Shown piece by piece: positions 34,389 through 46,185 of a stretch of DNA of 64,000 nucleotides. The position numbers and the translations under genes are program-made. The stretch spans positions 868,001 through 932,000 of the forward strand of contig JAGTJL010000016.1 in NCBI GenBank assembly GCA_020746875.1. Direction: 5' to 3'. Under the pieces are notes generated by a model, which did no database searches, had not been told where the DNA came from, and was given only the letters and a program-made list of their open reading frames with translations. The DNA comes from Rhexocercosporidium sp. MPI-PUGE-AT-0058 (Eukaryota; Ascomycota; Leotiomycetes; Helotiales). Each line of letters starts with the position of its first letter. Within the stretch, counting starts at the first letter, position 1.

Positions 34389-34980
34389 TATCTGTACGAA
34401 GTCGAGATGGGTGCTGTGCCGCGTTCAGACCTCGCTGGCTGGGATCTGACTTGACTGGACTTGACGTGACTCTTTGCTTGCTTGCTTCCTTCTCGACCAG
34501 CGAGAATACAAGGTAATGCAACGCAACGCAGCGCAAGGTTCGACCGACTGGTGACACCCTTGCAGTGTAATGTCCAGGTTTGTTTGTTTGAAGGCTTTCG
34601 TTAGATCCAGTCCGAGTGTAGCGCAAGAGGCGTGTATCGGTTGCGGTGAGAGCCCTACTGTGTGCGATGCGATGCGATACGGCCTCTTTTCTGGTCGCTC
34701 ACTTCGTCCACTGACTGACTGCACTGCGACTTACTCACGACAAGAAGGAGAGAAAGTCTGGAAGCGACGTGAGCAGCACTCTCACCCACTCTATGCACTG
34801 CACTTTGGCCTAGAAAGGGAATAGGCTCTGGGGGCAGGCCAGATAGTGATGCCGATGCGATGCTGCAGCTGGGATTACAGCCAACGAATCAGCCTCTGAG
34901 AAGCGCGTCTTTTGATCGTGGACTGCATGAAGCTTGAGAACCTCAGCGCTTAACTTCCTCGGCGAGGGAGGGGGAGGAGG

Positions 34981-35004
34981 GGATGGGATGGGATGGGATG
35001 GGAG
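34981..35004. repeat. GGGAT pentanucleotide microsatellite
   Basis: Four to five tandem GGGAT units followed by a G-rich stretch in intergenic DNA. Confidence 0.9.
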
Positions 35005-36821
35005 GGGCTGGAGAAGGAGAGACATGACAGGGAAGTGAGGACTAAGCCAGGGGCACGGCAGGATAGAGTCCGGACCTCGAGATAGCTTTCCTTGAGATTG
35101 TTTTATTCAACGCTTGCTTTGTTTGCTATACCCACTCCGTATATACATGTTCAGCTACTTTCATGACATTGTTGAGGTAGCAAGCCAAGTGGAATTGGAG
35201 AGGACTGGGCACTGGCCTCTTCAGAATCAAGACCAAGACCAAGACCCGCGCGAGGTTGGGAAAATAACCTCTACTAACTAACTGTACTTTCTTCTTCTTC
35301 AGGCCGGGACAAAACAAGCCTCCTTCCACTCTTCTCCCCCAGCTTTCTCTTGCTTCAATGTCCAATAAGAAATCCCCAGACATGGGGCACACTACTGTAT
35401 ACTGTCAAGTCACCTCCCCGGACCTACGCCCATACCTCCCTCCACTCTTAAGTTCCCATCTTTACGTACCTGCCCTACCCTTCTGTCCCGCTATTCCCGG
35501 CCAAAGCTTGGGATAAAGAGGCACCAGACACCATCTATGTGATAGACCAAGGGTAGAAGAACATCCAGCCAATTACCTCGTAGTAACCACAAAGCCAGCG
35601 CTCAAGAATGTGATGTGCTCCGGCGGGAGGGCCCGACACACTGGAATTCTGGGTAACGAACCAGCAGGCTCATCACCAAGAGTCACCCGCACTTACAATG
35701 TATGAGAGTTCAAAGTAGGAACTAGCCGACTTGATACTGTGCTTCCGCACCGCCCCCGAGCTCCCGAGCCATGGTGGTGGGCTCGGGGGAGGGAGGGGTT
35801 GGCTGTTGATCGACCTACTTCGGAGAAAGATCGTCCCTCTCCTCTTCCAATGTTCTGGTTAGTTGGCTTTTTGGTGACATTTTCGTGCCGTGGCCTAGCA
35901 GAAGGTCACCCTTCCCAGTAATTATGCCGTCAGCATTGCTAGCAGAGAGCCACCACATTGTGCTTTTTTCTCTCCCGAGAAGCAAGCCAGGGACGGTGAA
36001 GAATGATACTCTGAGTTCCAAGCAGCAGAAGTCCTCTTGAATCAGCCAGTGTCAGCGCCCACCTCGCTACTCGGTAGGGGAAATCTTCCGGTCCAGTAGG
36101 TAATTCCAGTACGAGCGACAAAAGTCGATTGGTTTCCTCAGTCTATAGACACGAGCACAACTGCGAGAACGAGTGAAAAAAAAAAATGAAAAACCGCGTC
36201 TGGAAGAAAAACATACGCACGTGTTGTGAGAAGAGCCATCCACACACTGCAATCGCTTCCTGCCAATATCAAACATCTGCGCCGCTTCTCGCCTTGTAGA
36301 CACGCGCATAGGCGCCCTGGTGGATATAACAACCCTATCAGATGCAAGGACTAGCTTGTTTTATATCTGTTGGTTTCTGGCACGGTGCTTGTCAGGGTCT
36401 GTACAATCAACACTTTGGAAAGATTAGCCTGGTGGAGCGGGCGGACTGAGTACTCAATCAAGCTTGAATCTCCACGCCCATGGCGCAGAAATTATGCGTT
36501 GTCTATGCGATCAAAGGGCACAGGGACCGGAGAAAAGACTTTCCCTGCGATACAGCATGCAACATGGCGCGTACAGTCTGTCGGGTCGGTCGGCTGCTGC
36601 GGCGCGGGTAATCTGTGCCTTGTTGGAAGATGGAGATGAGTCTGGATTTGGGCAGAATTTCGTCTGATATTGGGATCGATCTGTTTTCTAGGAACCATCC
36701 CTCACATTTCTGCGCCTCAAACGCCATTCAATATGCGCCATGTATGTAATGTAGCCGCCGAGCATGTCCCCTTTCCCTAAACTGAACGCCTGTGCCTCCA
36801 CATCATAATGCCAAAGCTCCC

Positions 36822-37239
36822 TTAATTCATCGCCGCCTTCTTGGTATCTCGGTCCGCAGGGTTGTATCTGTCACAAACTGTCAGATACTAGAGTGGATAG
36901 ATCGCCACAAGGCTTGGAAGGATCTGGCGAAGTAGATTGTGGTGTTGTAGTACGTACTTGAGGAGCTTCTCAATCAGGTCAACGTGGGTCATGATCATTC
37001 TGCGGCAGCAATATCGTTTGCATCCCAGCTGATCCATAGCTTCTCTGTTGTAATTGTCAGTATGCTGCAGGAAGCCAAAGTGCAAGCTTGACGGACCCGT
37101 CTTGGACTTGAGCATCAATGAGCTTCAGGTATCGTTCCCAAAGATCTCCAACCACCTGTAGACAAGTCAGAGAGGGGCACGAGACAGAGTCTGGGAGACA
37201 TACCTTCCCGCAGGAGAAGCACCGCACAGGAATAATCAT
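36822..37239 (-). CDS. RPB10: RNA polymerase I/II/III common subunit Rpb10 (ABC10-beta)
   Basis: Four exons, 37204-37239, 37097-37155, 36958-37044 and 36822-36867, sum to 228 bp (75 residues). The protein begins [12 protein letters not shown] (zinc-binding C-x2-C), continues [20 protein letters not shown] and [19 protein letters not shown] (second Cys pair; RYCCRRM is invariant in the family) and ends [14 protein letters not shown]. Because the family is almost invariant, junctions can be set with confidence: introns 37156-37203, 37045-37096 (donor GTCCGT, atypical) and 36868-36957. An ATG six bases upstream (37245) is in frame but MIIPVRC is the conserved N-terminus. Rpb10 is an essential small subunit of all three nuclear polymerases. 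It is head-to-head with NAN1. Confidence 0.96.
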
Positions 37240-37477
37240 CTTCAATGGATCTTGTCGTTTCGTTCAAGATCAAGACAGTTGTTATGTTAGTTTAACAAAG
37301 TACTTCGAAGCTCTAGTACTTGAGGTTGTCCCGTCGCGAGGCGATTCCCATTCACAAAACATTTTGACGCTAAGATAAACTTTACGCCGACGATTACCCG
37401 ACTCGACGACATTTTTCGGCTGGATTAAAAAAAGTTCGGTGTCTTATCACCTAAAATACCACACCAATTCTCCACAG
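37240..37477. promoter_or_regulatory. Shared divergent promoter RPB10 / NAN1
   Basis: 238 bp between the start codons of two growth-related genes. Contains a seven-A run (~37427-37433). No specific site is assigned; co-regulation is inference from the head-to-head layout. Confidence 0.55.
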
Positions 37478-40400
37478 ATGGACTCTGCCAACAACATGGC
37501 TTCGTTATTGAAGCGCAAGAGAGCTCCAGTGGAGGTGTCAGATACTCCCAAGCGATCCAAGTCCGTAAAAACGAAATCGGGAACTCCTCTGCGAAACCCA
37601 ATTCAAAAGCCAGGCTGGGAAGCTGCATTTGATCCACCGCCTGCGACAGACTTGGTGAAGGTCAACACAATCAATGGAGACGGCAAAGGAGTAAATGGGC
37701 GCTCGCATTCACCGGAATCAGTCGAGTACGACGATTTCGTAGGAAAGGATCCTAAAGAGAATAATGGGGTGGGGGGCAGCTCGGGCAGGAAGAAGAAGAG
37801 GAAAGGAAGAGGGGACAAGACATCCGCAGAGCAGAAATCTAAAGCCTCGAAAAAGCACTCGCAAAATCGTTCAGATATCCCTGCTTTGGTTAGTACATTC
37901 AAGAAGACTGGAAAAGAACCTTGGAAACTTTCTGCTTCGATTGGAGGTCGCATGGTCAACGCAGATCCGGTTTTTTCTAGAGACGAGAAGTGAGTTTTTG
38001 GCTATCCGATCTGTGGAATATTGCTGACTCTTGCAGGTTTCTTATCGTTGCACATCTTGGAGCTATACATGTTTACTCGACCGCAAACTCACTCCTCACG
38101 CGATCAATCAAATTAAAGCTCAACGAGTCGGCCGACCTCCCTCCACGGATAATCGCCTTCTGTCTGTCGCCAACTGACTCGAACTTATTATGGGTTGCCT
38201 GCTCCGATGGATCTGTATATAGCATAGACTGGACTTTAGGTGTGGGAGCAGAACAGTACTGGGGTGTCTCCTCAACAGGATGCATTCACATGACTGTAGC
38301 TTCTATGGAATCTGCGGAGCGAAGACGGGATGTGGTATTCACGACTGAGGCGCGAAAAGATGGAGGATTCAGAATCACAGCAAACGAGCTCGCTCCACCC
38401 AACAGTTCAATCCAGACAGTCGCCAGGACGATATACACTTCCAATCAGCGGATCAATTTTCTAAAGACAGCGAAGGAAGGGTCAATTGTGGTAGCAGCTT
38501 CTGGGAATAAGATCCTCGTGGGCCGTTTACGATCGACCGAATACGATACCATCGATAAGATGAGATATGAGTTCCGTGTCTTCGAAACTACGGATGCAAT
38601 CAAATCTATGGACATTCGTGTGACCCAAAGAGCTGGAGCAGAAGATATGAAGAAGGCCAATCCCCTAAAGAAGATCCCTGTTGTTGATTTGGTTGTCGGA
38701 GACGTTCGGGGCGTTCTTTTTGTGCATAACGACTTGTTTCCAAAGCTATGGATCGATTCTGATGGGAAAATGTCTGGTGTGAGTCTTGCACTTGCGCCAA
38801 GGAAGCTGCACTGGCATCGACAGGCAGTGCATACTGTCAAATGGTCCTTAGATGGTAGGTCGCATGATACTGTGTAACATTCGACTGCTAATATCAACAG
38901 GCAATTACGTTATCTCTGGTGGTACTGAAACTGTCCTCGTACTTTGGCAACTCGATACTGGAAAGCAGCAATTTTTACCCCACATGGCGGCAACCATTCA
39001 GAATGTTATTGTCTCGCCCACCGGCACATCATACGGTGTTCAACTCGCGGATAATTCAGCCATGGTATTGTCTACGTCTGAACTTAAGCCAACAGTCAAT
39101 ATCGCAGGTATCCAATCCTGCGTTGTCGAATCTGAACCATCGATAGAGTCGCAGGTCGAGAGGCTTGACGAGGCAACTTGGAAGCAACCTCTAGTGCAAA
39201 AAACGCCTGCTGTTATCAATCCCACCACTACCTCTCACCTCCTCCTCGGTGTGGGACAGACGCAGATTGTCCGAGCCAAGAAGCCTTTAATCCAGAGCAA
39301 CCCATTTCTCCAAACCCTTGACCTCGGATCTGGCCACAACTTGTCTCGTCAAGCTTTGACGAGAACCAATATCACAAGCGTCAACGCGGGACCAGGTCTT
39401 CAACGTATCACCGAGCCGCGGATCACTCACATGAAAATTTCTCCTGATGGCGATTGGCTCGCAACAGTGGATGAATGGACACCGCCGCACCGGGATGTCC
39501 AATTAATTAAACGTCAAGAAGCGGATCTGATCGACCGCCAGCCAAGACGAGAGGTTTATCTTAAGTTTTGGCAATGGAACAAGGAGAGCGCCTCTTGGGA
39601 GCTAGTATCGAGAATCGATGCTCCTCATACCTTAACAAGAGACTCTGGAGATGCAGGGAGGATTTTGGATCTCGCTGTGGACCCAAGCTCGCTGCGTTTC
39701 TCTACCATCGGAGAGGATGGTGTTGTTCGGATTTGGACGACGAAGACCAGAAAGCGAGACGGCGTTGTTGTCCGTGGAAAAGACAACAAGCCTCTGAGAA
39801 ATTGGAATTGCGAATTTGCGGTTGCGCTCGGCAAGGCAGAGCTTCTGGATGGAGCTGACGCACCAGCACCATCTGGCTGTGTTGCCTTTTCCGAGGACGG
39901 GTCAATTCTGGCAGCTGCATGCAACAGTAATGATGGACTCGTACACTTTCTGGACCCAGAATCCGGCGCAATACGCTTCTCACAAACCGGCCTCTTCGAA
40001 GACGAGATCATCAGCATCGGGTTTCTCGGACAAGACCTCATTACCTTGTCTGATAAACTTATCGTCTTCGACCTTGTCTCTGAAGAAACCCGCATTATAA
40101 TCAAAGCCAGCGCGGCCATCAAATCCCTCTCAACCCGCCAAAAGCAAGAGATGATGCACCTCACTGTCGACTCCAAAAGCCGCACCTTCGCCGTCGCCCT
40201 CCCCACCATTCGCGACCCAAGCTCTCTCCGCACCGCCAGCTCAGAACTCGTAGTCTTCCACCAAGACGTACGAGAACCACAACTCAAAGAAGCCTTCCCA
40301 ACGCTCATCACCGCTCTCATCCCCACCCTCAGCTCAGAAGGTTTCCTCGTCCTCGACACAGCAGCAGAGATCTACTCCGTCATCAAGAAGGGTACCCAGA

Positions 40401-40702
40401 ATATCACAATGCTTGCACAATCCACCTCAGCACTACAGCTCGACGCCGCGGAGGACGCAACTGATCTCATGACACTGGATGAAGATGACGACGATTTCGA
40501 GAATGCTGAGGAATACCCAACCCCTGCTGCTACCCAGGACGGAGATGATGACGAAGAGAACGACACGCCTATCGTGCCGCAGCAGAAACTGGCCGAGATC
40601 TTCAACATTGGACCCGCTTTTGCGCTGCCGCCACTCGAGGAGATGTTTTACCAGGTCGCGGATTTGTTTTCCGCGAAACCCCTGCGGAAAGGGGTCGTTT
40701 GA
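37478..40702 (+). CDS. NAN1: NAN1/UTP17 (WDR75-type) U3 snoRNP subunit
   Basis: Exons 37478-37989, 38037-38854 and 38901-40702 sum to 3,132 bp (1,043 residues). Introns are 47 bp (GTGAGT ... TTGCAG) and 46 bp (GTAGGT ... CAACAG). A second in-frame ATG at 37496 (MASLLKRKRAPVEV) has a better start context and may be the true start, six residues shorter. The N-terminal ~150 residues are basic with Lys-rich patches (GRKKKRKGRGDK), then two WD40-type propellers follow (FLIVAHLGAIHVYS, NYVISGGTETVLVLWQL, FSTIGEDGVVRIWTTK). An acidic stretch (DEDDDDFENAEE) precedes the conserved end IGPAFALPPLEEMFYQVADL. The protein belongs to the t-UTP/UtpA subcomplex of the 90S pre-ribosome, needed for rDNA transcription and 18S rRNA processing. 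Confidence 0.9.
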
Positions 40703-41701
40703 GGATGCGGATGAGGATGAGGCTGGAGAACTGAGTGCTTTGCATAGTGGGATGGTAGTTTGGAGTTCTGTAGGATTTCAGCGAACGAGGGGGAAATGTA
40801 GAAAAGACTGGGAGCACGGAAAAGTACGGAATGAATCATAATCCAATGCCTATTATTTCCCTAATATGTGCTCAAAGCCTTTTCCATCTTACCCTTGACC
40901 TCTAAAGTAAAGTACCGGTCACGGACTAATTGCCCATATCCCTTCTAACGTAAGATAACTGGCCCTTTCAATATTGCTAAACATCAAAACAATGTCCCTT
41001 TATTCACCACGCAAAAAGCAGCTGCTCACTATCCATTGCCCACTCCTACAAATAACGAATGACGCACTTCCACTTTGGCGCTACCATCGAATAGAGGCTC
41101 TTCAGTACGCACCATCTTCATCCTCGCATCTCCCAAAACACCCTCCATATACATCTTCCCAAATACATTTCCCACATCTCCTTCACAAAACTACCAAAAG
41201 TGATCTAACACTAACTGAAAGCATATAATCTTCGGTACGTCCCGCCCATATATACCATACCACCGCACAGAGGTCATCTACAGAGGACATCTACATCTGA
41301 CGAGCAGTGTCCAGCGGCTGATATTACGACGATCATCGGTGTGACTAGCAGCTCGTGATTGTCTCGTTGCCTATCGAAAAGAGAGAATTTTCGCTGAGAT
41401 ATAAGGTCTCTTAGAACTATGACTTTAAGACTTTTGAGGAGTGTGGGTTAATTTGGGCATCGAGGAGCATTCATACTTGGATAGATATCTATCTCACAAC
41501 TTCGTGACTGTGAAGTAATCCCCCCACCCCCGAAAGTAGCCAATCGGCTTTCTATCTCACCCTTGGATTGTAACTCAGAACCTCAGAGAAGTACCTATAT
41601 TCATGTGTCTCCACCCCTCTCACCACAAACATCCACAACACATATCTTCATAGCATATTCGCTTCACAAGATTCCACGGAACAGACCCTTAGCCCAAGTC
41701 A
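40703..41701. other. 1-kb intergenic region
   Basis: Convergent 3' regions of NAN1 and the candidate secreted protein. C/T-rich near 41500-41650. No gene seen. Confidence 0.5.
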
Positions 41702-42037
41702 TCATCTCCTTACAACCGCACGACACTCCCTCCCATTATTTCCATTTTCATCATCCTTGCACTCTATCTCCTCATCACACTCAACACTCAATCTATTGCC
41801 GCAAGCGAGGTCGTCAGGCATACCTGCGAGATGAGTATAGCCACGGGTGAGAGGATTATGGCAATCTATATCGGCTGTTCGTGAGGTACAGGGTATATTC
41901 TCTGAGGATCGCTCGCTTGGGAGGAAGTGGTGTGTCCTGGATCGTATGGTGGGTGGGCGGGAACCAGAGCGAGATGATGATATGAGAGGGAGATAGGCGA
42001 TGTTGAGGATTGTGAGTAAGATGAACTGGAAGCGCAT
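41702..42037 (-). CDS. Candidate small Cys-rich secreted protein
   Basis: A single-exon 111-residue frame. The N-terminus MRFQFILLTILNIAYLPLIS is a convincing signal peptide, and six Cys follow in the mature part (C50, C59, C79, C87, C93, C105), an even number as expected for a disulfide-stabilised secreted protein. The C-terminal half is acidic (ECDEEIECKDDENG). No homologous family is recognised. The combination of signal peptide, short length and Cys pattern fits fungal effector-like proteins; the alternative is a chance frame, since the opposite strand is also partly open and no expression evidence exists. Confidence 0.4.
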   Translation of the reverse strand: MRFQFILLTILNIAYLPLISSSRSGSRPPTIRSRTHHFLPSERSSENIPCTSRTADIDCHNPLTRGYTHLAGMPDDLACGNRLSVECDEEIECKDDENGNNGRECRAVVRR

Positions 42038-43337
42038 TGCGTGGAAGACTTGAGTATTCAGTGGAGGTGGCAGATTTACTTCTGTTGTGGATTGAGAAAT
42101 AATTCATGGATGAAGTGAGTGAGGAAAAATTCGATTACTGTTCAAAGATACAAGAATGCATTCATGTATAAAGAGAGAAGGCTCGATTAGCGATGGTAAC
42201 ACCCGAGTCTCCATGGCTCATGGCCACAAAGAATATAAGATTGCGAAGGGTGAAAGATGAGTACTTTCGAGCCACAGACTCAACAAGCCATGGCCACTTG
42301 CAGCTCCGAACAATAGCGACTCAAATTCAAAGAGTCAATAATACTTAAAACACAGGGTATCTGATCTCCAGAATGATCATTTTCAACGCAACAGCCCATT
42401 TACGAACCCCGTACCAAAACAGTCTCTACTCTAAGTCTCCCACTCCATTTATCCAGTCGAGGATCCCTTGTCCCCCCAATCTTTAAGTTTCGGAGTGAAG
42501 TTACATCTATATTAGGATAACACCGAGTTGACGCATGGTACTATGCATAGACGCATCGGATTCGTTATTCTTTGTTCTTTGACTAATGGGACTTTGTTTT
42601 GATGAGACCTTGATGCTCGCCTATTTCAGGGGGCCAGGAACTGGAGCGAGACGCCACGGCACCGTCACAGTACCGAACAGAGCAAGTAATCTAAGGAAAC
42701 AGAACAAGTTGAAACAAAAACTAATCGAGCACCTTGACTCTTTCACGACATCAAAATTGTACGTTTCGTGACAGAGTGGGAGAAGACATGGATAAGAAGT
42801 GTACCGGCTCAGTCTCTTTCTCCGGCGAAAGGCAAAGCAGCAGATTGTCACATGGCAGCACACAAACATACCTCCCCCAACCCAACTTAACGATGTAGAA
42901 ATGAAAAGTCCATCACTATCGATATTTCCCATGATGCCGTGATCGAGGTTTTCCCCAAGCATGAGATCTGCAAGGCTGAAGTTTAAGCGGGTCCTCTCCA
43001 GCGCTATTCTCAAACAACGCTAAAGCTTCAAGCTTCGTAGAGCATGTGATAGTGCGGAGTGATCAACATCAACCCGGTCCTCTCATTTCTTCCCCACAAC
43101 AACTTCTACTTCTACTCCATTCCTCCCCTTTCTCCTCCGAAAACCAAGCGCGTGCAATGTGACTTTCCACAGCCGGATATTGAGCGCATGATCGTGTGAG
43201 CTCCAACAAAAAACAAAAAGAATAGAAAAGAAGGAGGAAAAGAAGGAGAAAAAGAAGGAGAGACAAGGGATTCAACGTGAAACGGCAGTAGAGGAGGAAA
43301 GGGAACACGAAGGGAATACTTGTGGATTGGAGTTGAG
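42038..43337. other. 1.3-kb intergenic region
   Basis: Divergent spacer between the candidate secreted protein and the bHLH gene. A/G-rich tract with AAGAAGGAG repeats at ~43205-43270 just upstream of the bHLH start, likely leader or promoter. A Cys/Phe-rich minus-strand frame at 42621-43013 looks like chance. Confidence 0.5.
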
Positions 43338-43791
43338 ATGTCGACGTCCCCTCCGCGAGAGGGTTCTGCGAATCCCGGATCGGCGAACGGGTTGGATGAG
43401 AAACCTAGGTTGTCGGAGCATGAAAAGAAGGCGAATCATATTGCATCTGGTATTTACTCCCTCCATTCCCTTTCCATTCCCACCTTTCCGATCCTTTCAA
43501 TCCCCCTCCTTCCACATCTTTGCAACGAACAAGTCGTTCGAATTTTATTTTATTTTAAATTACAAACACTAATTCTCGTATCATGCAGAACAAAAACGCA
43601 GACAAGCCATTCGTGAAGGCTTCGACCGCCTCACAGAGCTAGTACCGGGATTAGAAGGGCAAGGGAGGAGCGAGAGCGTGGTATTGAAGAAGACGGTTGA
43701 TTACATGCGTGCGCAGCTTGCGGAGAGGAAGAGGTTAGTTGATAGGGTTGAGGGGTTGGGTGGGCAGGTTGATGAGGGGATGAGGAGGTGA
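43338..43791 (+). CDS. Basic helix-loop-helix transcription factor, Ino4-like
   Basis: Exons 43338-43449 and 43589-43791 sum to 315 bp (104 residues). The intron is 139 bp (donor GTATTT, acceptor ATGCAG) and splits the basic region, joining HIAS to EQKRRQAIREGFDRL. Basic-region residues H34, E38 and R42 give the H-x3-E-x3-R pattern that reads E-box (CANNTG) DNA. Helix 1 (REGFDRLTELVPGL), loop (EGQGRSES) and helix 2 (VVLKKTVDYMRAQL) follow, then a short leucine-spaced tail. The very small size and NHIASEQKRR match Ino4-type proteins, which act as heterodimer partners (with Ino2 in yeast on phospholipid genes). The actual partner and targets here are not visible. Confidence 0.87.
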
Positions 43792-44135
43792 TTGATTTCA
43801 AATTAGAGGAGGAGATTTGGTTGGGATCTGAAGTTGGGGATAGCACGGGTGGAATTGTATTTTCTGTGGGCTGGACGGACTTGGGATTATGGAGAGTGGG
43901 TGGATCGGGGCGTCTGGAGTTGTTGTAGGAATATGGTATCATGATATCTGGTATATAGCTTTGGTAGGAAGAGCTGGTATGAGGAGCATGAGGTGGCAGT
44001 AATACTGGAGATTACGCCTTCCTCCCTCGTGCTAGGAGGAAATGGAAAAGTAGAGCGTGAGCAAGCTTACAGTCATCTTGCTGTATGATCATAATGTACA
44101 TCACATTGAGTATCTTACAATATCACAAACATCTA
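43792..44135. other. Convergent intergenic region
   Basis: 3' regions of the bHLH gene and the threonyl-tRNA synthetase gene. No gene seen. Confidence 0.5.
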
Positions 44136-45827
44136 CTATCTATACTCTGTCGCTAGCCTGAACAGTACCTTCTTCAGATCCTCAGGCTGAATCCGGAAAT
44201 TCTTCAATTGCTCCGGTTTTAGATTCGGAATTCCCAACAGGCGTTTGACTCCCGATTTCTTCTCACCATTTGAAAGAACATTTCTGACCAAGGAACCGCC
44301 AGGGGCATTCTCAGGAACAGTATCAGGCTTATTCGCGATGTTTTTCAGAGCTCCATTGCAGACCATCCACTCTTCAGCCTTCGGGATGCCCGTGAAGTCC
44401 ACAACCATACGGCCCTTTTCGACGTCCTGTGGCCCGACCACTGCGACAACGGAGTAGCGTTTCGACTTGGCTTCCCGGATCTTCTTCTGCAGCGAGCGTG
44501 CACTGTCATCTATGTCGACTGAAATTCGATCTTGGGATTTCATCATCATAGAGCCTCCCCTCCCAACATTTGCCGGTCCAAGGGCTTGCAAATATCGCTT
44601 GCACTTTTTAGCGAATTCTACTACGGGCTCCGAATCGTTGACAGTGATTATCGAAACCTGTCGAGGATTCAGCCAAAATGGCCAGTGGCCGTTATGATGC
44701 TCAATAAGAAGCGCCATGATTCTTTCCACGGAGCCTAGGACTGCTCGGTGGATCAGAACAGGAGTCACTGGTCCCTGTACCTCCAGCAAAGCTGGATCAC
44801 TTGTCGACTCTCCCTTCTGTTCGAGCTCTGGAGCTGGAGCTTGGTATTCCAATTCGAACCGCTTTGGTAGCTGGAAATCGAGCTGAATCGTCGCAGTCTG
44901 GTGTTCCTTCCCATCCGAATCCTTCAAAATGACATCAATTTTTGGCCCATAAAAAGCACCATCTCCTTCATTGATTGTCCAGACTTGCTCACTGGCATCC
45001 AGCGATTCCTTCAGAGCCGCTTCGGCATTATCCCATTCCTGAACCGTCCCGATGAAATGATCTGCCGGTCTCGTCGAAAGCGCTAACCGGTATGGCCCAA
45101 GCCCAAACACATTGTATGTCATTTTAATGAATTCCAGCGTGCTCGAGATTTCCTGGCGGATCTGAGAGGGTCGGCAGAAAATATGTCCATCGTCCTGGTG
45201 AAATCTCCGTACTCTCGTCAACCCACTTAGCGCACCATGAACCTCATTCCGATGTAAGGGACTGAAATCGGCGTATCGTATGGGTAAGTCTCTGTAGCTC
45301 CGCTGCTTCGATGCAAAGATAAGGCAGTGTCCTGGGCAGTTCATAGGTTTCAAACCATACTCCTCATCTTCCCCAATCTGCCGTCCTTCCTTCTCTCCCT
45401 TCGCACCTCGACCAGTCACCGAATACATATCATCCGCATAATTATCCCAATGCCCCGACTTTTCCCACAGCGACTTCTTGTATATCGTCGGTGTAATGAC
45501 TTCCTGAAACCCGAAATGGTCATATTGACCTCGAAGGAAATTTGTCAGCCTGTTGAACAGCTTGGTGCCATTTGGGAGGAACAGGGGAGATCCAGGACTG
45601 TAGACTGATGTGGTGAAGAGCTCCTGATCAATTCCTAGCTGGCGATGGTCTGCGAGGGGAGTTGGAGGATTGGTTGTTGACTTGGCTGTCTCTACAGTTG
45701 GTGCTGGAGGTTCACAGGCCGTACAATAGCCATTGCGAATTGATTGTGTTCGCGGGATGCGATAGACGACATGCGATGGTCTTGATCTGATCTGTAAGAG
45801 GCGCAGAGCCCTCGAGGAGCGCATCAT
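44136..45827 (-). CDS. MST1: Threonyl-tRNA synthetase, mitochondrial
   Basis: A single exon encodes 563 residues. The first ~45 residues are rich in Arg/Ser with few acids (MMRSSRALRLLQIRSRPS), a mitochondrial presequence. There is no TGS or N2 editing domain; the class II catalytic core starts near residue 60 (LGIDQELFTTS), as in yeast Mst1. Visible motifs are the zinc-site segment KPMNCPGHCLIF, motif 2 (TRVRRFHQDDGHIFC), GDGAFYGPKIDV and motif 3 (LGSVERIMALLIEH). The C-terminal anticodon-binding domain includes VSIITVND. It charges mitochondrial tRNA-Thr. About 100 residues longer than yeast Mst1, mainly from insertions and a C-terminal extension. Divergent from the next gene across 358 bp. 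Confidence 0.94.
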   Translation of the reverse strand: MMRSSRALRLLQIRSRPSHVVYRIPRTQSIRNGYCTACEPPAPTVETAKSTTNPPTPLADHRQLGIDQELFTTSVYSPGSPLFLPNGTKLFNRLTNFLRGQYDHFGFQEVITPTIYKKSLWEKSGHWDNYADDMYSVTGRGAKGEKEGRQIGEDEEYGLKPMNCPGHCLIFASKQRSYRDLPIRYADFSPLHRNEVHGALSGLTRVRRFHQDDGHIFCRPSQIRQEISSTLEFIKMTYNVFGLGPYRLALSTRPADHFIGTVQEWDNAEAALKESLDASEQVWTINEGDGAFYGPKIDVILKDSDGKEHQTATIQLDFQLPKRFELEYQAPAPELEQKGESTSDPALLEVQGPVTPVLIHRAVLGSVERIMALLIEHHNGHWPFWLNPRQVSIITVNDSEPVVEFAKKCKRYLQALGPANVGRGGSMMMKSQDRISVDIDDSARSLQKKIREAKSKRYSVVAVVGPQDVEKGRMVVDFTGIPKAEEWMVCNGALKNIANKPDTVPENAPGGSLVRNVLSNGEKKSGVKRLLGIPNLKPEQLKNFRIQPEDLKKVLFRLATEYR

Positions 45828-46185
45828 GGTCGATTACATTGAACAGATCGAGCTGCCTCCAAAATAATTAAAGATCCCTAGCTCGTGACGGGGCGTTTGT
45901 TGATCCCTGCAAGTCTCGACGACGACACGGTGACCAGGGTCAGCTGCTGGGCTGGCAACGTCATGAAGCTGGCAGAATGGCAGAATCCCAGCCTCGGAGA
46001 ATAATATACTTCATGCCATATCCCGCATCTCGTCTCTGCTCATCCAAGGGGTTTTTGATTATCTTTCACCAAATTACTTGCTTGCTTTTCTGGAAGAAAT
46101 ATTCACTACCTTACCTGGCATCACTAGTAATTTACGCGTATCGCATATTGCTCAAGTGACTAACAGATACAGACATTCATTCACT
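45828..46185. promoter_or_regulatory. Divergent promoter MST1 / membrane protein gene
   Basis: 358 bp between two divergent start codons, so both promoters lie here. No specific site is assigned. Confidence 0.5.

Larger units (their letters stand above)
33994..36821. other. 2.8-kb intergenic region with microsatellites
   Basis: It lies between the 5' end of the helical-repeat gene and the 3' end of RPB10. It carries an ATGT microsatellite (~34367-34388) and a GGGAT microsatellite (~34981-35004). Open frames are short and of chance composition. No gene or RNA seen. Confidence 0.5.

Noticed and set aside
39625..40359. 244-codon minus-strand frame opposite NAN1
   Set aside because: Shadow of the WD40 coding region; Ser/Arg-rich composition.
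42621..43013. 130-codon minus-strand frame, Cys/Phe-rich
   Set aside because: It has hydrophobic stretches but no coherent signal peptide or domain, and overlaps the bHLH upstream region.
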